Shown piece by piece: positions 35,490 to 44,453 of a DNA stretch of 64,000 bases. The notes under the pieces were generated by a model. The model was not told the origin of the DNA. It ran no database searches and saw only the letters and a program-made list of their open reading frames with translations. Where the stretch lies: the NCBI RefSeq assembly GCF_000729995.1, contig NZ_JNFG01000215.1, positions 1 to 64,000 of the forward strand, read 5' to 3'. The stretch is from Caballeronia sordidicola. GTDB lineage: Bacteria > Pseudomonadota > Gammaproteobacteria > Burkholderiales > Burkholderiaceae. The translations under genes were made by a program, and so were the position numbers. Positions within the stretch are counted from its first letter, which is position 1. Each line of letters starts with the position of its first letter.

Positions 35490-36545
35490 ATGCAATTCCT
35501 CGACGATTCGCTGCACCCCGAGAACCAGGACAAGGTTGTCATCACGACCGCTCCGTACGGCCCGGAATGGATGCCCGAGGACTTTCCGGAAGACATTCCG
35601 GTGACCATGGAGGAGCAGATCCAGAAGGCCGTCGACTGCTACAACGCCGGCGCGACCGTCTTGCACCTGCACGTGCGTGAGCTGGATGGCAAGGGCTCCA
35701 AGCGTCTGTCGAAATTCAACGAACTCATCGCGGGTGTGCGCGCGGCCGTGCCGGACATGATCATCCAGGTCGGTGGCTCGATCTCGTTCGCACCGGAAGA
35801 CGATGGGCAGGCCGCAAAGTGGCTGTCGGACGACACCCGCCACATGCTGGCCGACCTCGACCCGAAGCCCGATCAGGTGACGGTCGCGATCAACACCACG
35901 CAGATGAACATCATGGAGTTGCTCTATCCGGAGTACCTGGAAGGCACCTCGTTGTCTAACCCTGCGTTGATGGCCGCCTATAGCGAAATGACGGTGCCCG
36001 CCGGCCCGGCATGGGTCGAGGAGCACCTGCGCCGCCTGCACGCTTCGGGCATCCAGCCGCACTTCCAGCTCACGGGCATCCATGCGCTCGAGACACTCGA
36101 TCGCCTTGTGCGCAAAGGCGCCTACAAGGGTCCGCTCAACCTGACGTGGATCGGTATCGGCGGGGGCTTCGACGGCCCGAACCCGTTCAATTTCTCCAAC
36201 TTCGTGCATCGCGCGCCGGACGGCTGCACGCTCACGGCTGAGTCGCTGCTCAAGAACGTATTGCCGTTCAACATGATGGCGATGGCAATGGGCCTGCATC
36301 CTCGCTGCGGCATCGAAGACACGATCATCGACCAGCACGGCAACAGGATGACTTCGGTGCAGCAGATCGAACAGTGCGTGCGCGTGGCGCGCGAACTGGG
36401 CCGCGAGATTGCCTCCGGCAGAGAAGCGCGCGACATCTACCGCATCGGCGTGCAGTACGAAACGGCCGACGAGACGCTCGCGGCGAACGGGATGGCGCCG
36501 AATCGCAAGGCCGGTGTGAAGAACCTGCCGCTGCGCGCGGCGTAA
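35490..36545 (+). CDS. BKACE family beta-keto acid cleavage enzyme (DUF849)
   Basis: TIM-barrel zinc enzyme of 351 residues in the family of 3-keto-5-aminohexanoate cleavage enzyme, which condenses a beta-keto acid with acetyl-CoA and splits it to acetoacetate and a new acyl-CoA. Visible are T-T-A-P-Y-G-P-E-W near the start, the zinc motif L-H-L-H-V-R-E (about 50-56), V-G-G-S-I-S-F, and W-I-G-I-G-G-G-F-D near 220. Starts at the ATG with TTGGAGAA upstream. It is first in a divergent AraC-controlled operon. Family members differ widely in substrate (for example dehydrocarnitine); this one is unassigned. Confidence 0.85.
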   Translation: MQFLDDSLHPENQDKVVITTAPYGPEWMPEDFPEDIPVTMEEQIQKAVDCYNAGATVLHLHVRELDGKGSKRLSKFNELIAGVRAAVPDMIIQVGGSISFAPEDDGQAAKWLSDDTRHMLADLDPKPDQVTVAINTTQMNIMELLYPEYLEGTSLSNPALMAAYSEMTVPAGPAWVEEHLRRLHASGIQPHFQLTGIHALETLDRLVRKGAYKGPLNLTWIGIGGGFDGPNPFNFSNFVHRAPDGCTLTAESLLKNVLPFNMMAMAMGLHPRCGIEDTIIDQHGNRMTSVQQIEQCVRVARELGREIASGREARDIYRIGVQYETADETLAANGMAPNRKAGVKNLPLRAA

Positions 36546-36698
36546 AGGATTGGAGCGCGGCTGACGCTTCGCGGATGCCGGTTTTCAAAGGTAGAGCTCC
36601 CCGGCATGCCGGGAAGGGTTGCGCGGTATCCATAAAGGCCCGCTTTGTCCTGCAAGGCAAGGCGGTCGCCAACGAGCTGGACAGGAAGGAGACGACTC

Positions 36699-38018
36699 AT
36701 GTTCACGCATGCTGAGCCCACGACGGCCGATGTTTCGACGACGCAAAAAGACGTGCGCGCGTATGCGTGGGTCGTATTTGTCCTGACCGTGGGGTTGCTG
36801 CTCTCCGACTACATGTCACGGCAGGTGTTGAATGCGGTGTTTCCGATGCTCAAGGCGACGTGGAACCTTTCCGACACCCGGTTGGGTTCGCTGAGCAGTG
36901 TGGTCGCGCTGATGGTCGGCGTGCTCACCTTTCCGCTGTCCGTGCTCGCCGACCGCTGGGGCCGCGTGAAAAGCATTGTCCTGATGGCGGCGATGTGGAG
37001 TCTCGCAACGCTCGGCTGTGCGCTCTCGACGAACTACAACGAGATGCTGCTTGCGCGCGCCTTCGTCGGTGTCGGTGAAGCCGCCTATGGCAGTGTCGGC
37101 ATCGCGGTCGTCCTCAGCATATTTCCGGCACGGCTGCGCTCCACGCTCACCGCCGCGTTCATGGCCGGAGGGGCGTTCGGTTCAGTGCTGGGCATGGCGC
37201 TCGGGGGTACGGTCGCGGCTCACCTTGGCTGGCGCGCGGCGTTCGGCGCAATGGCAGCACTGGGCATCGTGCTGCTGATTGTCTACCGGTTTGCCGTCAC
37301 CGAAAAACAACTGGCGCGATTGCAGCCCGCAAGTGTGAGCAGCCAAGCGCAGGGCCACGGCGTATGCATGAGCTTTCGCGCGCTGATGAAAGGGCTCTTT
37401 TCGACAAAGTCGATCGTTTGCGCCTACGTCGGCAGCGGCATCCATCTGCTGGTTCCGGCAGCTGTTTGGGCGTGGATGCCCAGCTTCCTGAACCGCTACT
37501 ATGGCATGCCCACCGGCAAGGCGGCCATGAGCGCTGCCGTGTTTGTGCTGGTCACCGCTTTCGGCATGGTGGTGTGCGGCAATCTGACCGACCGGCTCAG
37601 CAAGCATCAGCGGGAAAGAAAGTGGAGCACTGCCGTCGCCTTCTGCCTGATCTGCTTCGTGCTGCTCACGATCGGTTTCCGGATGCCGGCGGGTTTGGCG
37701 CAGCTCGTCGTGATCGGCGCTGGCATGTTCTTCTGCGCAGGCGCGACCGGACCCTCGGGTGCGATGGTGGCGAACCTCACCCCACCGTCGATCCATGCGT
37801 CGGCGTTTGCCACCCTGACGTTGGCGAACAACCTGCTGGGATTGGCGCCCGCCGCCGTCCTGACGGGCATCGTGGCCGACCGGATCGGACTGCTCGGCGC
37901 GTTGCAATTCGTGCCGTTTGCACCCCTGGTCGCTGCAGTCGCCTTCTTCATCGGCAAGCGGAACTATGGCGTCGACCTCGATCGTGTGAGTGCCCTGCGT
38001 GAACAGGCCGGATACTGA
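36699..38018 (+). CDS. MFS transporter of the BKACE operon
   Basis: Twelve-helix carrier of 439 residues, starting at the ATG with AGGAAGGAG upstream. S-D-Y-M-S-R-Q-V-L-N-A-V-F near residue 33 and the loop L-A-D-R-W-G-R-V-K-S resemble the spinster/aromatic-acid branch of the superfamily. It lies 153 bp after the BKACE gene in the same direction. A carboxylate is the probable cargo, since acid-activating and beta-keto-acid-cleaving enzymes surround it. Confidence 0.82.
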   Translation: MFTHAEPTTADVSTTQKDVRAYAWVVFVLTVGLLLSDYMSRQVLNAVFPMLKATWNLSDTRLGSLSSVVALMVGVLTFPLSVLADRWGRVKSIVLMAAMWSLATLGCALSTNYNEMLLARAFVGVGEAAYGSVGIAVVLSIFPARLRSTLTAAFMAGGAFGSVLGMALGGTVAAHLGWRAAFGAMAALGIVLLIVYRFAVTEKQLARLQPASVSSQAQGHGVCMSFRALMKGLFSTKSIVCAYVGSGIHLLVPAAVWAWMPSFLNRYYGMPTGKAAMSAAVFVLVTAFGMVVCGNLTDRLSKHQRERKWSTAVAFCLICFVLLTIGFRMPAGLAQLVVIGAGMFFCAGATGPSGAMVANLTPPSIHASAFATLTLANNLLGLAPAAVLTGIVADRIGLLGALQFVPFAPLVAAVAFFIGKRNYGVDLDRVSALREQAGY

Positions 38019-38144
38019 CCCAACGGCCACCGGCAAGCTTCAGGCCTGGCAAGTGAATTGAGAGCGGGACGGACAGCATCGTCACCGTTACCGTTACCGA
38101 CCAAATATAAATTTGCAGTTCGAGTAAATAACAGGAGATTCGAC

Positions 38145-39125
38145 ATGGCGAAAGCAGTGCGCTTCCATGAAACCGGCGGTCCCGAAGTCTTGCGCTATGA
38201 ACACGTTGAAGTGGGCGACCCCGGTCCCGGACAGGTTCGCTTGCGCCATGAGGCAGTGGGCCTGAATTTCGCCGACACCTATTTCCGCAGCGGCCTCTAC
38301 CCCGTGCCCATGCCTGCAGGCATGGGTGTCGAGGCAGCAGGTGTGGTCGAGGCAATCGGCCCCGACGTGACCGACGTCGCGGTCGGCGATCGCGTGACCT
38401 ACACCGGCTTTCTCAACACACTCGGCGCCTACAGCACTGAACGCCTGGTCCCGGCGGCGCCGCTCATCAAGCTGCCGGATGCGATCTCTTGCGAAACGGC
38501 GGCCGGCATGACGATGCGAGGCCTGACCTCGTCGTACCTGATGCGCCGCATCCACGATTTCAAGGCGGGTGACACCATCCTGCTGCATGCCGCCGCCGGC
38601 GGCGTCGGCCTGATTGTGTCGCAATGGGCGAAGCTGCTGGGTCTCACCGTGATCGGCACAGTTTCGAACGAGGCGAAGGGCGAGGTGGCCCGTGCGCATG
38701 GCTGCGATCACATCGTCTACTACAGCCGGGAAGACGTCGCGAAGCGCGTGCGGGAACTGACCAACGGCGTTGGCGTGGACGTCGTGTTCGACAGCGTCGG
38801 CAAGGATACCTTTGAGGCGTCACTCGATTCGCTCCGGCGCCGTGGTTTGATGGTCTGCGTCGGCACGGCGTCCGGGCCGATCCCGCCGTTCAATCCACAG
38901 ATTCTGGCGATGAAGGGTTCGCTCTACCTGACGCGCCCCGCGCTGGCGGACTATATCGCCGACCCCGCCGAGAAGGATGAACTCGCCGGTGAACTCTTCG
39001 GGCATGTCGCCGCAGGCCGCATCAAGATCGAACTCAACCAGCGTTACGCGCTGGAGGATGCGGCGCAGGCCCACCGCGACCTTGAATCGCGCAAGACGAC
39101 CGGTTCGTCGGTCTTCGTCATCTGA
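38145..39125 (+). CDS. NADPH:quinone oxidoreductase, QorA type
   Basis: Zinc-free medium-chain reductase of 326 residues. The ATG giving M-A-K-A-V-R-F-H-E-T-G-G-P-E follows AGGAGA. Family marks are G-L-N-F-A-D-T-Y-F-R-S-G-L-Y near 46-59, G-V-E-A-A-G-V-V near 71, the NADP-binding A-A-A-G-G-V-G near 150, and R-R-R-G-L-M-V-C-V-G. The usual substrate is a quinone or an enone, so here it might reduce an unsaturated intermediate or recycle NADPH. A 10-bp gap to the dioxygenase gene indicates one transcript. Confidence 0.85.
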   Translation: MAKAVRFHETGGPEVLRYEHVEVGDPGPGQVRLRHEAVGLNFADTYFRSGLYPVPMPAGMGVEAAGVVEAIGPDVTDVAVGDRVTYTGFLNTLGAYSTERLVPAAPLIKLPDAISCETAAGMTMRGLTSSYLMRRIHDFKAGDTILLHAAAGGVGLIVSQWAKLLGLTVIGTVSNEAKGEVARAHGCDHIVYYSREDVAKRVRELTNGVGVDVVFDSVGKDTFEASLDSLRRRGLMVCVGTASGPIPPFNPQILAMKGSLYLTRPALADYIADPAEKDELAGELFGHVAAGRIKIELNQRYALEDAAQAHRDLESRKTTGSSVFVI

Positions 39126-39135
39126 GGAGAACGCC

Positions 39136-39984
39136 ATGCGAGTCGAACAATTGACCTGCGCCATCGGCGCCGAACTGGTCGGCGTGAATCTTGCCGATGC
39201 CATCGACGATGACGGCCTGTTTGCCGAGATCCATGCGGCGCTGCTCAAGCACCGGGTGCTGTTCCTGCGCGACCAGGACATCTCGCGCGCCGAGCATGTT
39301 GCGTTTGCGCGCCGTTTCGGCGAACTGGAGGACCATCCTGTTGCCGGCAGCGACCCGGAACATCCGGGCCTCGTGCGCATCTACAAGAACCCGGATCAAC
39401 CCAACGACCGGTATGAAAACGCGTGGCACGCGGATGCCACCTGGCGCGAGGCGCCGCAGTTCGGCGCTGTCCTGCGCTGCGTGGAGTGCCCGCCAGTCGG
39501 CGGCGATACGATGTGGGCAAACATGGTCCTCGCCTACGAGAACCTGCCAGACCACGTCAAAACCCAGATCGCAGACCTGCGCGCCCGCCACAGCATCGAG
39601 GCGAGCTTCGGTGCCGCGATGCCGATCGAAAAACGTCTCGCTCTCAAGGCGCAATTCCCGGACGCGGAGCATCCCGTTGTGCGCACGCACCCGGAGACCG
39701 GTGAGAAGGTGTTGTTCGTGAACGCCTTCACCACCCATTTCACCAACTACCACACGCCGGCGCGCGTGCGCTTCGGGCAGGACGCCAATCCGGGCGCGGG
39801 TGAGCTGCTGCGCTATCTCATCAGCCAGGCCTGCATCCCCGAGTACCAGGTCCGCTGGCGCTGGAAACCCAACAGCATTGCGATCTGGGACAACCGCAGC
39901 ACGCAGCACTATGCAGTGATGGACTACCCGCCGTGTCACCGCAAGATGGAGCGCGCCGGAATTATCGGTGACAAGCCGATATGA
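39136..39984 (+). CDS. TauD/TfdA-family 2-oxoglutarate Fe(II) dioxygenase
   Basis: Cytosolic non-heme iron dioxygenase of 282 residues, with GAGGAGA before the ATG. The iron triad is H98-x-D100 (W-H-A-D-A-T-W) and His258 (S-T-Q-H-Y-A-V); R269 follows at the spacing used to bind 2-oxoglutarate. Family members hydroxylate carboxylic or sulfonic acids next to a heteroatom and so break C-S, C-O or C-N bonds (taurine, 2,4-D, gamma-butyrobetaine). The last is attractive beside a BKACE gene, but sequence does not settle it. It overlaps the next gene (ATGA). Confidence 0.88.
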   Translation: MRVEQLTCAIGAELVGVNLADAIDDDGLFAEIHAALLKHRVLFLRDQDISRAEHVAFARRFGELEDHPVAGSDPEHPGLVRIYKNPDQPNDRYENAWHADATWREAPQFGAVLRCVECPPVGGDTMWANMVLAYENLPDHVKTQIADLRARHSIEASFGAAMPIEKRLALKAQFPDAEHPVVRTHPETGEKVLFVNAFTTHFTNYHTPARVRFGQDANPGAGELLRYLISQACIPEYQVRWRWKPNSIAIWDNRSTQHYAVMDYPPCHRKMERAGIIGDKPI

Positions 39985-40529
39985 CACCCACCATCCTCAT
40001 GGTGCCGGGCCTGCGCGACTACGTTGCGGAGCATTGGCAAACGCTGCTGGAGCAAAAGTTGCCCAAGGTGGTCTCGGTGCCGCCGCTTGAGCACGGCAAA
40101 CTCAGTTGCGCGGCACGCGTCGCGGCGCTCGATGCTGCCCTTGCGAAAGTCGATGGCCCGGTGATCCTGGTCGCGCATAGCGCGGGCGTGATGATCACGG
40201 TGCATTGGGCCCAGCAGCACAGCCGCAAGATTCACGGTGCACTGCTCGCCACTCCGGCCGACCTTGAGACGCCGCTGCCGGCAGGCTATCCAGCCTTCGA
40301 TGCGCTCGCTCAGAATGGTTGGCAGCCAATTCCACGCAAGCCGCTGCCGTTTCCAAGCATTGTCGGTGCAAGCCGCAACGATCCGCTCGCGCAGTTCGAG
40401 CGTGTCGCGGCGATGGCGAAAGACTGGGGCAGTCGGCTCGTCGACCTTGGCGAAGTCGGTCACCTGAATCCCGCTGCGGGGTTTGGCGAATGGCCGATGG
40501 CGGAGACACTGATCCATGGACTCGTCTGA
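39981..40529 (+). CDS. RBBP9/YdeN-type small alpha/beta hydrolase
   Basis: Serine hydrolase of 182 residues in the RBBP9/YdeN family. M-V-P-G-L-R-D-Y near the start forms the oxyanion region, the nucleophile elbow is V-A-H-S-A-G-V (Ser near residue 68), the acid lies in A-S-R-N-D-P and the base His in G-E-V-G-H-L-N. It is translationally coupled to the dioxygenase (ATGA overlap) and overlaps the Rieske gene by 14 bp. The substrate is unknown; an ester or thioester of the operon's pathway is plausible. Confidence 0.82.
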   Translation: MTPTILMVPGLRDYVAEHWQTLLEQKLPKVVSVPPLEHGKLSCAARVAALDAALAKVDGPVILVAHSAGVMITVHWAQQHSRKIHGALLATPADLETPLPAGYPAFDALAQNGWQPIPRKPLPFPSIVGASRNDPLAQFERVAAMAKDWGSRLVDLGEVGHLNPAAGFGEWPMAETLIHGLV

Positions 40530-40878
40530 TCAGATAGCGGTTGGCGCGGTCGATGAACTCGCGCCAGGCCAGCGCAAACTGGCCTTCGTCGATGGCCGCA
40601 GCATTGTCCTGTTCAACATCGACGGCACGATCCACGCAATCGACAACGCGTGTCCCCACAACGGGGCCTCGCTAGCAAGCGGTCAGTTGGAGGGATGCGT
40701 GCTGCGCTGCCCGGCGCATGGTCTGCGCTTCGACCTGCGAACCGGCCGCATGCCAGGCGCAGGCGGGCTGAGCTTGACAACTTTCCCGGTCCGGGTCATC
40801 GACGGAAAGCTGGTCGCGAGTCTTGAGGACCCGGCCACCAGTCCCGCGCAGGGGCCGGCGTGCAATGCGGAAGCGTGA
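40516..40878 (+). CDS. Rieske [2Fe-2S] ferredoxin
   Basis: Soluble Rieske protein of 120 residues. The cluster ligands are C46-x-H48 (C-P-H-N-G) and C65-x2-H68 (C-P-A-H-G), the bacterial dioxygenase-ferredoxin arrangement. It has no membrane anchor. No matching ring-hydroxylating oxygenase or reductase gene is in the operon, and TauD-type enzymes do not need a ferredoxin, so its partner is either elsewhere or unknown. It overlaps the hydrolase gene. Confidence 0.87.
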   Translation: MDSSDQIAVGAVDELAPGQRKLAFVDGRSIVLFNIDGTIHAIDNACPHNGASLASGQLEGCVLRCPAHGLRFDLRTGRMPGAGGLSLTTFPVRVIDGKLVASLEDPATSPAQGPACNAEA

Positions 40879-40920
40879 TCCGGGCCGCGCGGGAACATGC
40901 AGTCATTCAGGGGAACAAGG

Positions 40921-42549
40921 ATGCAAGGTTTAATGATGCAGCAACCGCTGCTGGTTGCGTCACTGCTCATGCACGCTGAACGCCACCACGGCGAACAGGA
41001 AATCGTGTCACGACGGGTCGAAGGTGATATTCACCGGTACCGGTACCGGGATTTTGCGCAACGCGCGCGCCGCATGGCAAATGCCCTCGCTGGCCTCGGC
41101 ATCCAGCCGGGCGAGCGGGTCGGGACGCTGGCGTGGAACGGCTACCGGCACATGGAGCTGTACTTCGCCGTGTCTGGGGCCGGGTCCGTGTTGCACACGC
41201 TCAACCCGCGTCTGCACGTCGATCAGCTCGCGTACATCATCGAGCATGCGCAAGATCGTGTCGTCTTCTTCGACTTGACGTTTCTGCCGTTGATCGAGCG
41301 CGTCGCGCCGCGGGTCAAGAGCCCGAAGGTTTTCGTGGCAATGACCGACCGTGCGCACATGCCGCAAGACCATGGCCTGTCTACGATGCTGCTGTGCTAC
41401 GAGGATCTCGTCGATGGTCACAGCGACGCCTTCGACTGGCCGCTGCTGGACGAAAATAGCGCGTCATCACTGTGCTACACGTCCGGGACCACCGGCAATC
41501 CGAAGGGGGTGTTATACAGCCACCGCTCGACCCTGCTGCACACCTACGCGGCCGCGCTGCCGGATTCACTGAACTGTTCGGCGCGAGATGTGATCCTTCC
41601 GGTCGTGCCGATGTTCCATGTGAACGCGTGGGGATTGCCGTATATCGCCTGCATGGTGGGTGCGAAGCTGGTGTTTCCGGGGCCGGCGCTGGATGGCAAG
41701 TCGCTTCATGACCTGATCGAGGACGAACAGGTCACGCTGTCGGCTGGCGTACCGACCGTCTGGCAAGGACTGCTTGCGCATGTCGAGACGATCACCGGTT
41801 CGTTTTCATCGATGAAACGCACGATTATCGGCGGCGCTCCCTGCCCGACCGCCATGACGACGGAGTTCCAGCAGCGCCATCACGTTGACGTCCTGCATGC
41901 GTGGGGCATGACTGAATTGAGCCCGGTCGGCACCGTCTGCAGTTTCAAGGCGCATCAGATGTCTCTTCCCGTTGAAGAGCGCTACGCGCTTCAGGCGAAG
42001 CAGGGACGCCCGGTATTTGGCATCGACATGAAAATCGTCGACCTGGAAGGCAACGATTTGCCGTGGGACGGCGCAGCAACCGGCGACCTCCTCGTACGCG
42101 GTCATTGGGTCACGCAGGCGTACTTCGGCCATGACGGCAGATCGCCGCTGCGCGACGGCTGGTTTCCGACCGGCGACGTCGCAAAGATCGATCCGGACGG
42201 CTTCATGCAGATTACCGATCGCAGCAAAGACGTCATCAAGTCCGGCGGGGAATGGATCAGTTCGACCGACATCGAAAACGTCGCGTATCTGCACCCCGAA
42301 GTCGCGACGGCGGTTTGCATCGCCGCACGGCATTCGAAGTGGGACGAGCGGCCGCTGCTGCTAATCGTGAAAAAGCCTGGCAGTGCGCTCGCCGCAGATG
42401 AACTCCTCACGTTCTTTGACGGCCGGGTTGCGAAGTGGTGGAAGCCAGAGGCGGTGGTGTTCGTCGACTCGATTCCGCTCGGTGCAACGGGTAAGGTGCT
42501 CAAGAACCAGTTACGGGATCAGTTCGGCGACTACTACCTGTCGGCCTGA
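40921..42549 (+). CDS. Acyl-CoA ligase (AMP-forming), fatty-acid type
   Basis: ANL-superfamily ligase of about 542 residues, activating a carboxylic acid to its CoA thioester through an acyl-adenylate. The P-loop-like motif is T-S-G-T-T-G-N-P-K-G near 186-195, then the H-A-W-G-M-T-E motif near 330, W-F-P-T-G-D-V near 415, the hinge D-R-S-K-D and the catalytic Lys in G-A-T-G-K-V near the C-terminus. The ATG at 40921 gives the usual length; 40933 is also possible. It resembles medium/long-chain fatty-acid and DmdB-like ligases. Last enzyme of the operon, likely supplying CoA ester upstream or downstream of the BKACE step. Confidence 0.87.
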   Translation: MQGLMMQQPLLVASLLMHAERHHGEQEIVSRRVEGDIHRYRYRDFAQRARRMANALAGLGIQPGERVGTLAWNGYRHMELYFAVSGAGSVLHTLNPRLHVDQLAYIIEHAQDRVVFFDLTFLPLIERVAPRVKSPKVFVAMTDRAHMPQDHGLSTMLLCYEDLVDGHSDAFDWPLLDENSASSLCYTSGTTGNPKGVLYSHRSTLLHTYAAALPDSLNCSARDVILPVVPMFHVNAWGLPYIACMVGAKLVFPGPALDGKSLHDLIEDEQVTLSAGVPTVWQGLLAHVETITGSFSSMKRTIIGGAPCPTAMTTEFQQRHHVDVLHAWGMTELSPVGTVCSFKAHQMSLPVEERYALQAKQGRPVFGIDMKIVDLEGNDLPWDGAATGDLLVRGHWVTQAYFGHDGRSPLRDGWFPTGDVAKIDPDGFMQITDRSKDVIKSGGEWISSTDIENVAYLHPEVATAVCIAARHSKWDERPLLLIVKKPGSALAADELLTFFDGRVAKWWKPEAVVFVDSIPLGATGKVLKNQLRDQFGDYYLSA

Positions 42550-42642
42550 GACGCAGACACGGCAACAACACAGTTTCATTCGAGCAACAAAATCATAAGC
42601 CGCCGGGTCCACCCGGGGCGCCCCACACCTGGAGGAGACGCA

Positions 42643-43788
42643 ATGAAATTAAAATCGTATAGCTTGGCAGTGCTGATAGTTTTTTCAGCGGCGGCCCATG
42701 CGCAGTCGTCGGTTACGCTCTATGGCGTACTCGACAGTGGATTCCTGTATCAGAGCACCTCGGCCGCAACGTTCCAGCCGAGTGCGCATAACCTGGGGCA
42801 TGTCTATGAACTCAAGGACGGCGGCATCTATTCCAGCTACTGGGGCCTGAAGGGCGCCGAAGACATCGGTGGCGGCTACAAGATCACGTTCAAGCTGCAA
42901 GGCACGTTCAACACCACGAACGGCAAGTTCGGGCTGACCGATACACCGGGCACGACCGCGCTCTTCAACCAGTTTGCGACGGTCGGCGCAACCGGGCCGT
43001 TTGGCACGTTCGACGCCGGCCGGCAGATCATCCCGATGATCTACGCGATGGCGGAAACCGACGTACGCGGCGCACAGTATTTCGGCAGCATCCTGACTTC
43101 GTGGCTGGGCATCAATCAGGCGGCCGGCTGGCCCGGTACCAGCACGAACGCACCAATCGGCGCCCTGTATGACAGCAACGCGCTGGTCTACAATTCGCCG
43201 AAATTCTATGGCACCTCGCTTGCGCTCGAGTACGCGCCGGGCGGCGTCGCGGGACAGTTCCAGGGCGGCACACGCGAGTCGGCCGTACTCAAGTATTCAA
43301 ATTACGGTCTGAACCTGTCCGCGGTGTACTACAACGGGCATGACACCAACCCGTATCCGCTGACTTATCCAGCGGCTCCGGCTGTGCCGGCGACAGGCTC
43401 GGACAATAACCGCTTCTACTATTTCGGTGCGATGTATACGATCAGCGGCTTCTCGGTATCCGCCTCGTACGCTATTGGCAAGAACCCGGCGAAGAGCAAT
43501 AGCGTCGACTTCGAAATGGTGTCGGGCGGCCTTGGCTACCAGTTCAATCCGGCCTTCAAGATCACGTCCGGCTACTACTACCTGAAAGACCGGAACAATT
43601 CAGCGAATCACTCGAGCGAGTTCGCAGTAGGTGCGGAATACAACCTGTCCGTGAGGACCAAGGCGTACGCGCAGGTCGGCTATGTCAACAACAAGGGGAC
43701 CATGAACCAGACGATCATCTATGGAGCCCCAGTTGCACCCGGTGTCTCCACCACTGCGGCCATGGTCGGCATTCGCCATAGCTTCTGA
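42643..43788 (+). CDS. Burkholderia-type general porin
   Basis: Outer-membrane trimeric porin of 381 residues. Signal peptide at about 1-20 (cleavage A-H-A-Q), then S-S-V-T-L-Y-G-V-L-D-S-G, the standard start of the first beta strand. Alternating amphipathic strands follow, with W-G-L-K-G-A-E-D near residue 68 and a terminal aromatic Phe (I-R-H-S-F) needed for assembly. A GGAGGAGA site precedes the ATG. It lies 93 bp after the ligase in the same direction, so it may provide outer-membrane entry for the operon's substrate. Confidence 0.9.
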   Translation: MKLKSYSLAVLIVFSAAAHAQSSVTLYGVLDSGFLYQSTSAATFQPSAHNLGHVYELKDGGIYSSYWGLKGAEDIGGGYKITFKLQGTFNTTNGKFGLTDTPGTTALFNQFATVGATGPFGTFDAGRQIIPMIYAMAETDVRGAQYFGSILTSWLGINQAAGWPGTSTNAPIGALYDSNALVYNSPKFYGTSLALEYAPGGVAGQFQGGTRESAVLKYSNYGLNLSAVYYNGHDTNPYPLTYPAAPAVPATGSDNNRFYYFGAMYTISGFSVSASYAIGKNPAKSNSVDFEMVSGGLGYQFNPAFKITSGYYYLKDRNNSANHSSEFAVGAEYNLSVRTKAYAQVGYVNNKGTMNQTIIYGAPVAPGVSTTAAMVGIRHSF

Positions 43789-43818
43789 TTCCGTCACCTT
43801 CATGAACCGGAGTAATCC

Positions 43819-44205
43819 ATGAAAACAAACAAGGCACTCGAGCTGGCGGTCGCCGCATGGTTCGTTGCAGCGTCTACAACCGCGTGGTCCCAGCCCGGTG
43901 ATGCAGCCAGTGCGCCCGCCAGTGCGCAAGGTGCGTCCGGGATGGCGGCATCGGGCGCTGTGGCTCCCGTAGGCAGGAAAGCGGACCGTGCCCTGCGCCG
44001 CAGGGTTTATGCCGCCATCGGCAAGGACAAGGAAATCAGCGCCGGGGACATCAGTGTCATCGCGAAAGACGGCGTAGTGACACTGAATGGCACGGTCACG
44101 GAAGCTGCCCAGATCGGCAAGGCTGAGGCGATGGCCAGGGGCGTTTCCGGAGTGACGTCGGTGACCAACAAGCTGACGGTGAAAAAACCGTTTGGCGGCA
44201 TGTAA
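43819..44205 (+). CDS. Periplasmic BON-domain protein
   Basis: Secreted protein of 128 residues: signal peptide at about 1-24 (cleavage near T-A-W-S-Q), a Gly/Ala/Ser-rich linker to about 58, then one BON domain (about 59-125) with G-V-V-T-L-N-G-T-V near 90-98 and A-R-G-V-S-G-V-T-S-V-T-N-K-L near the end. BON proteins bind membranes or anchor envelope complexes and often respond to osmotic or envelope stress. It follows the porin by 30 bp. Confidence 0.85.
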   Translation: MKTNKALELAVAAWFVAASTTAWSQPGDAASAPASAQGASGMAASGAVAPVGRKADRALRRRVYAAIGKDKEISAGDISVIAKDGVVTLNGTVTEAAQIGKAEAMARGVSGVTSVTNKLTVKKPFGGM

Positions 44206-44453
44206 GCTGTTGTAGTCAACCACGAAGTACGGCGCGGCCGAAGACAATGGGTCACGCCGGCTTCTACCAATCGGCGGCGATGCCCGAGTGGGTGGCCTCA
44301 AGCATCCACCGCCTCCTTACGAGCCTGAAGAAGACGCTTAAATGTCTTGGGTTGCATTCCGCCCAACGTCTGTAACTGGCCGGCTCCTGCCAGCCGCTGA
44401 CTGGTGGCAAGGATTCAGTCGTGCCCATCACCGACGTATCGCCTAAACCCGCC

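Noticed and set aside
38084..38098. Tandem GTTACC units before the quinone-reductase gene
   Set aside because: Only two to three copies, not extended elsewhere and not at a promoter-specific position; treated as chance.
44206..44453. Short minus-strand reading M-Q-P-K-T-F-K-R-L-L-Q-A-R-K-E-A-V-D-A between the BON and LysR genes
   Set aside because: Only 19 codons after the ATG and no family recognised; possible gene debris but not supportable.
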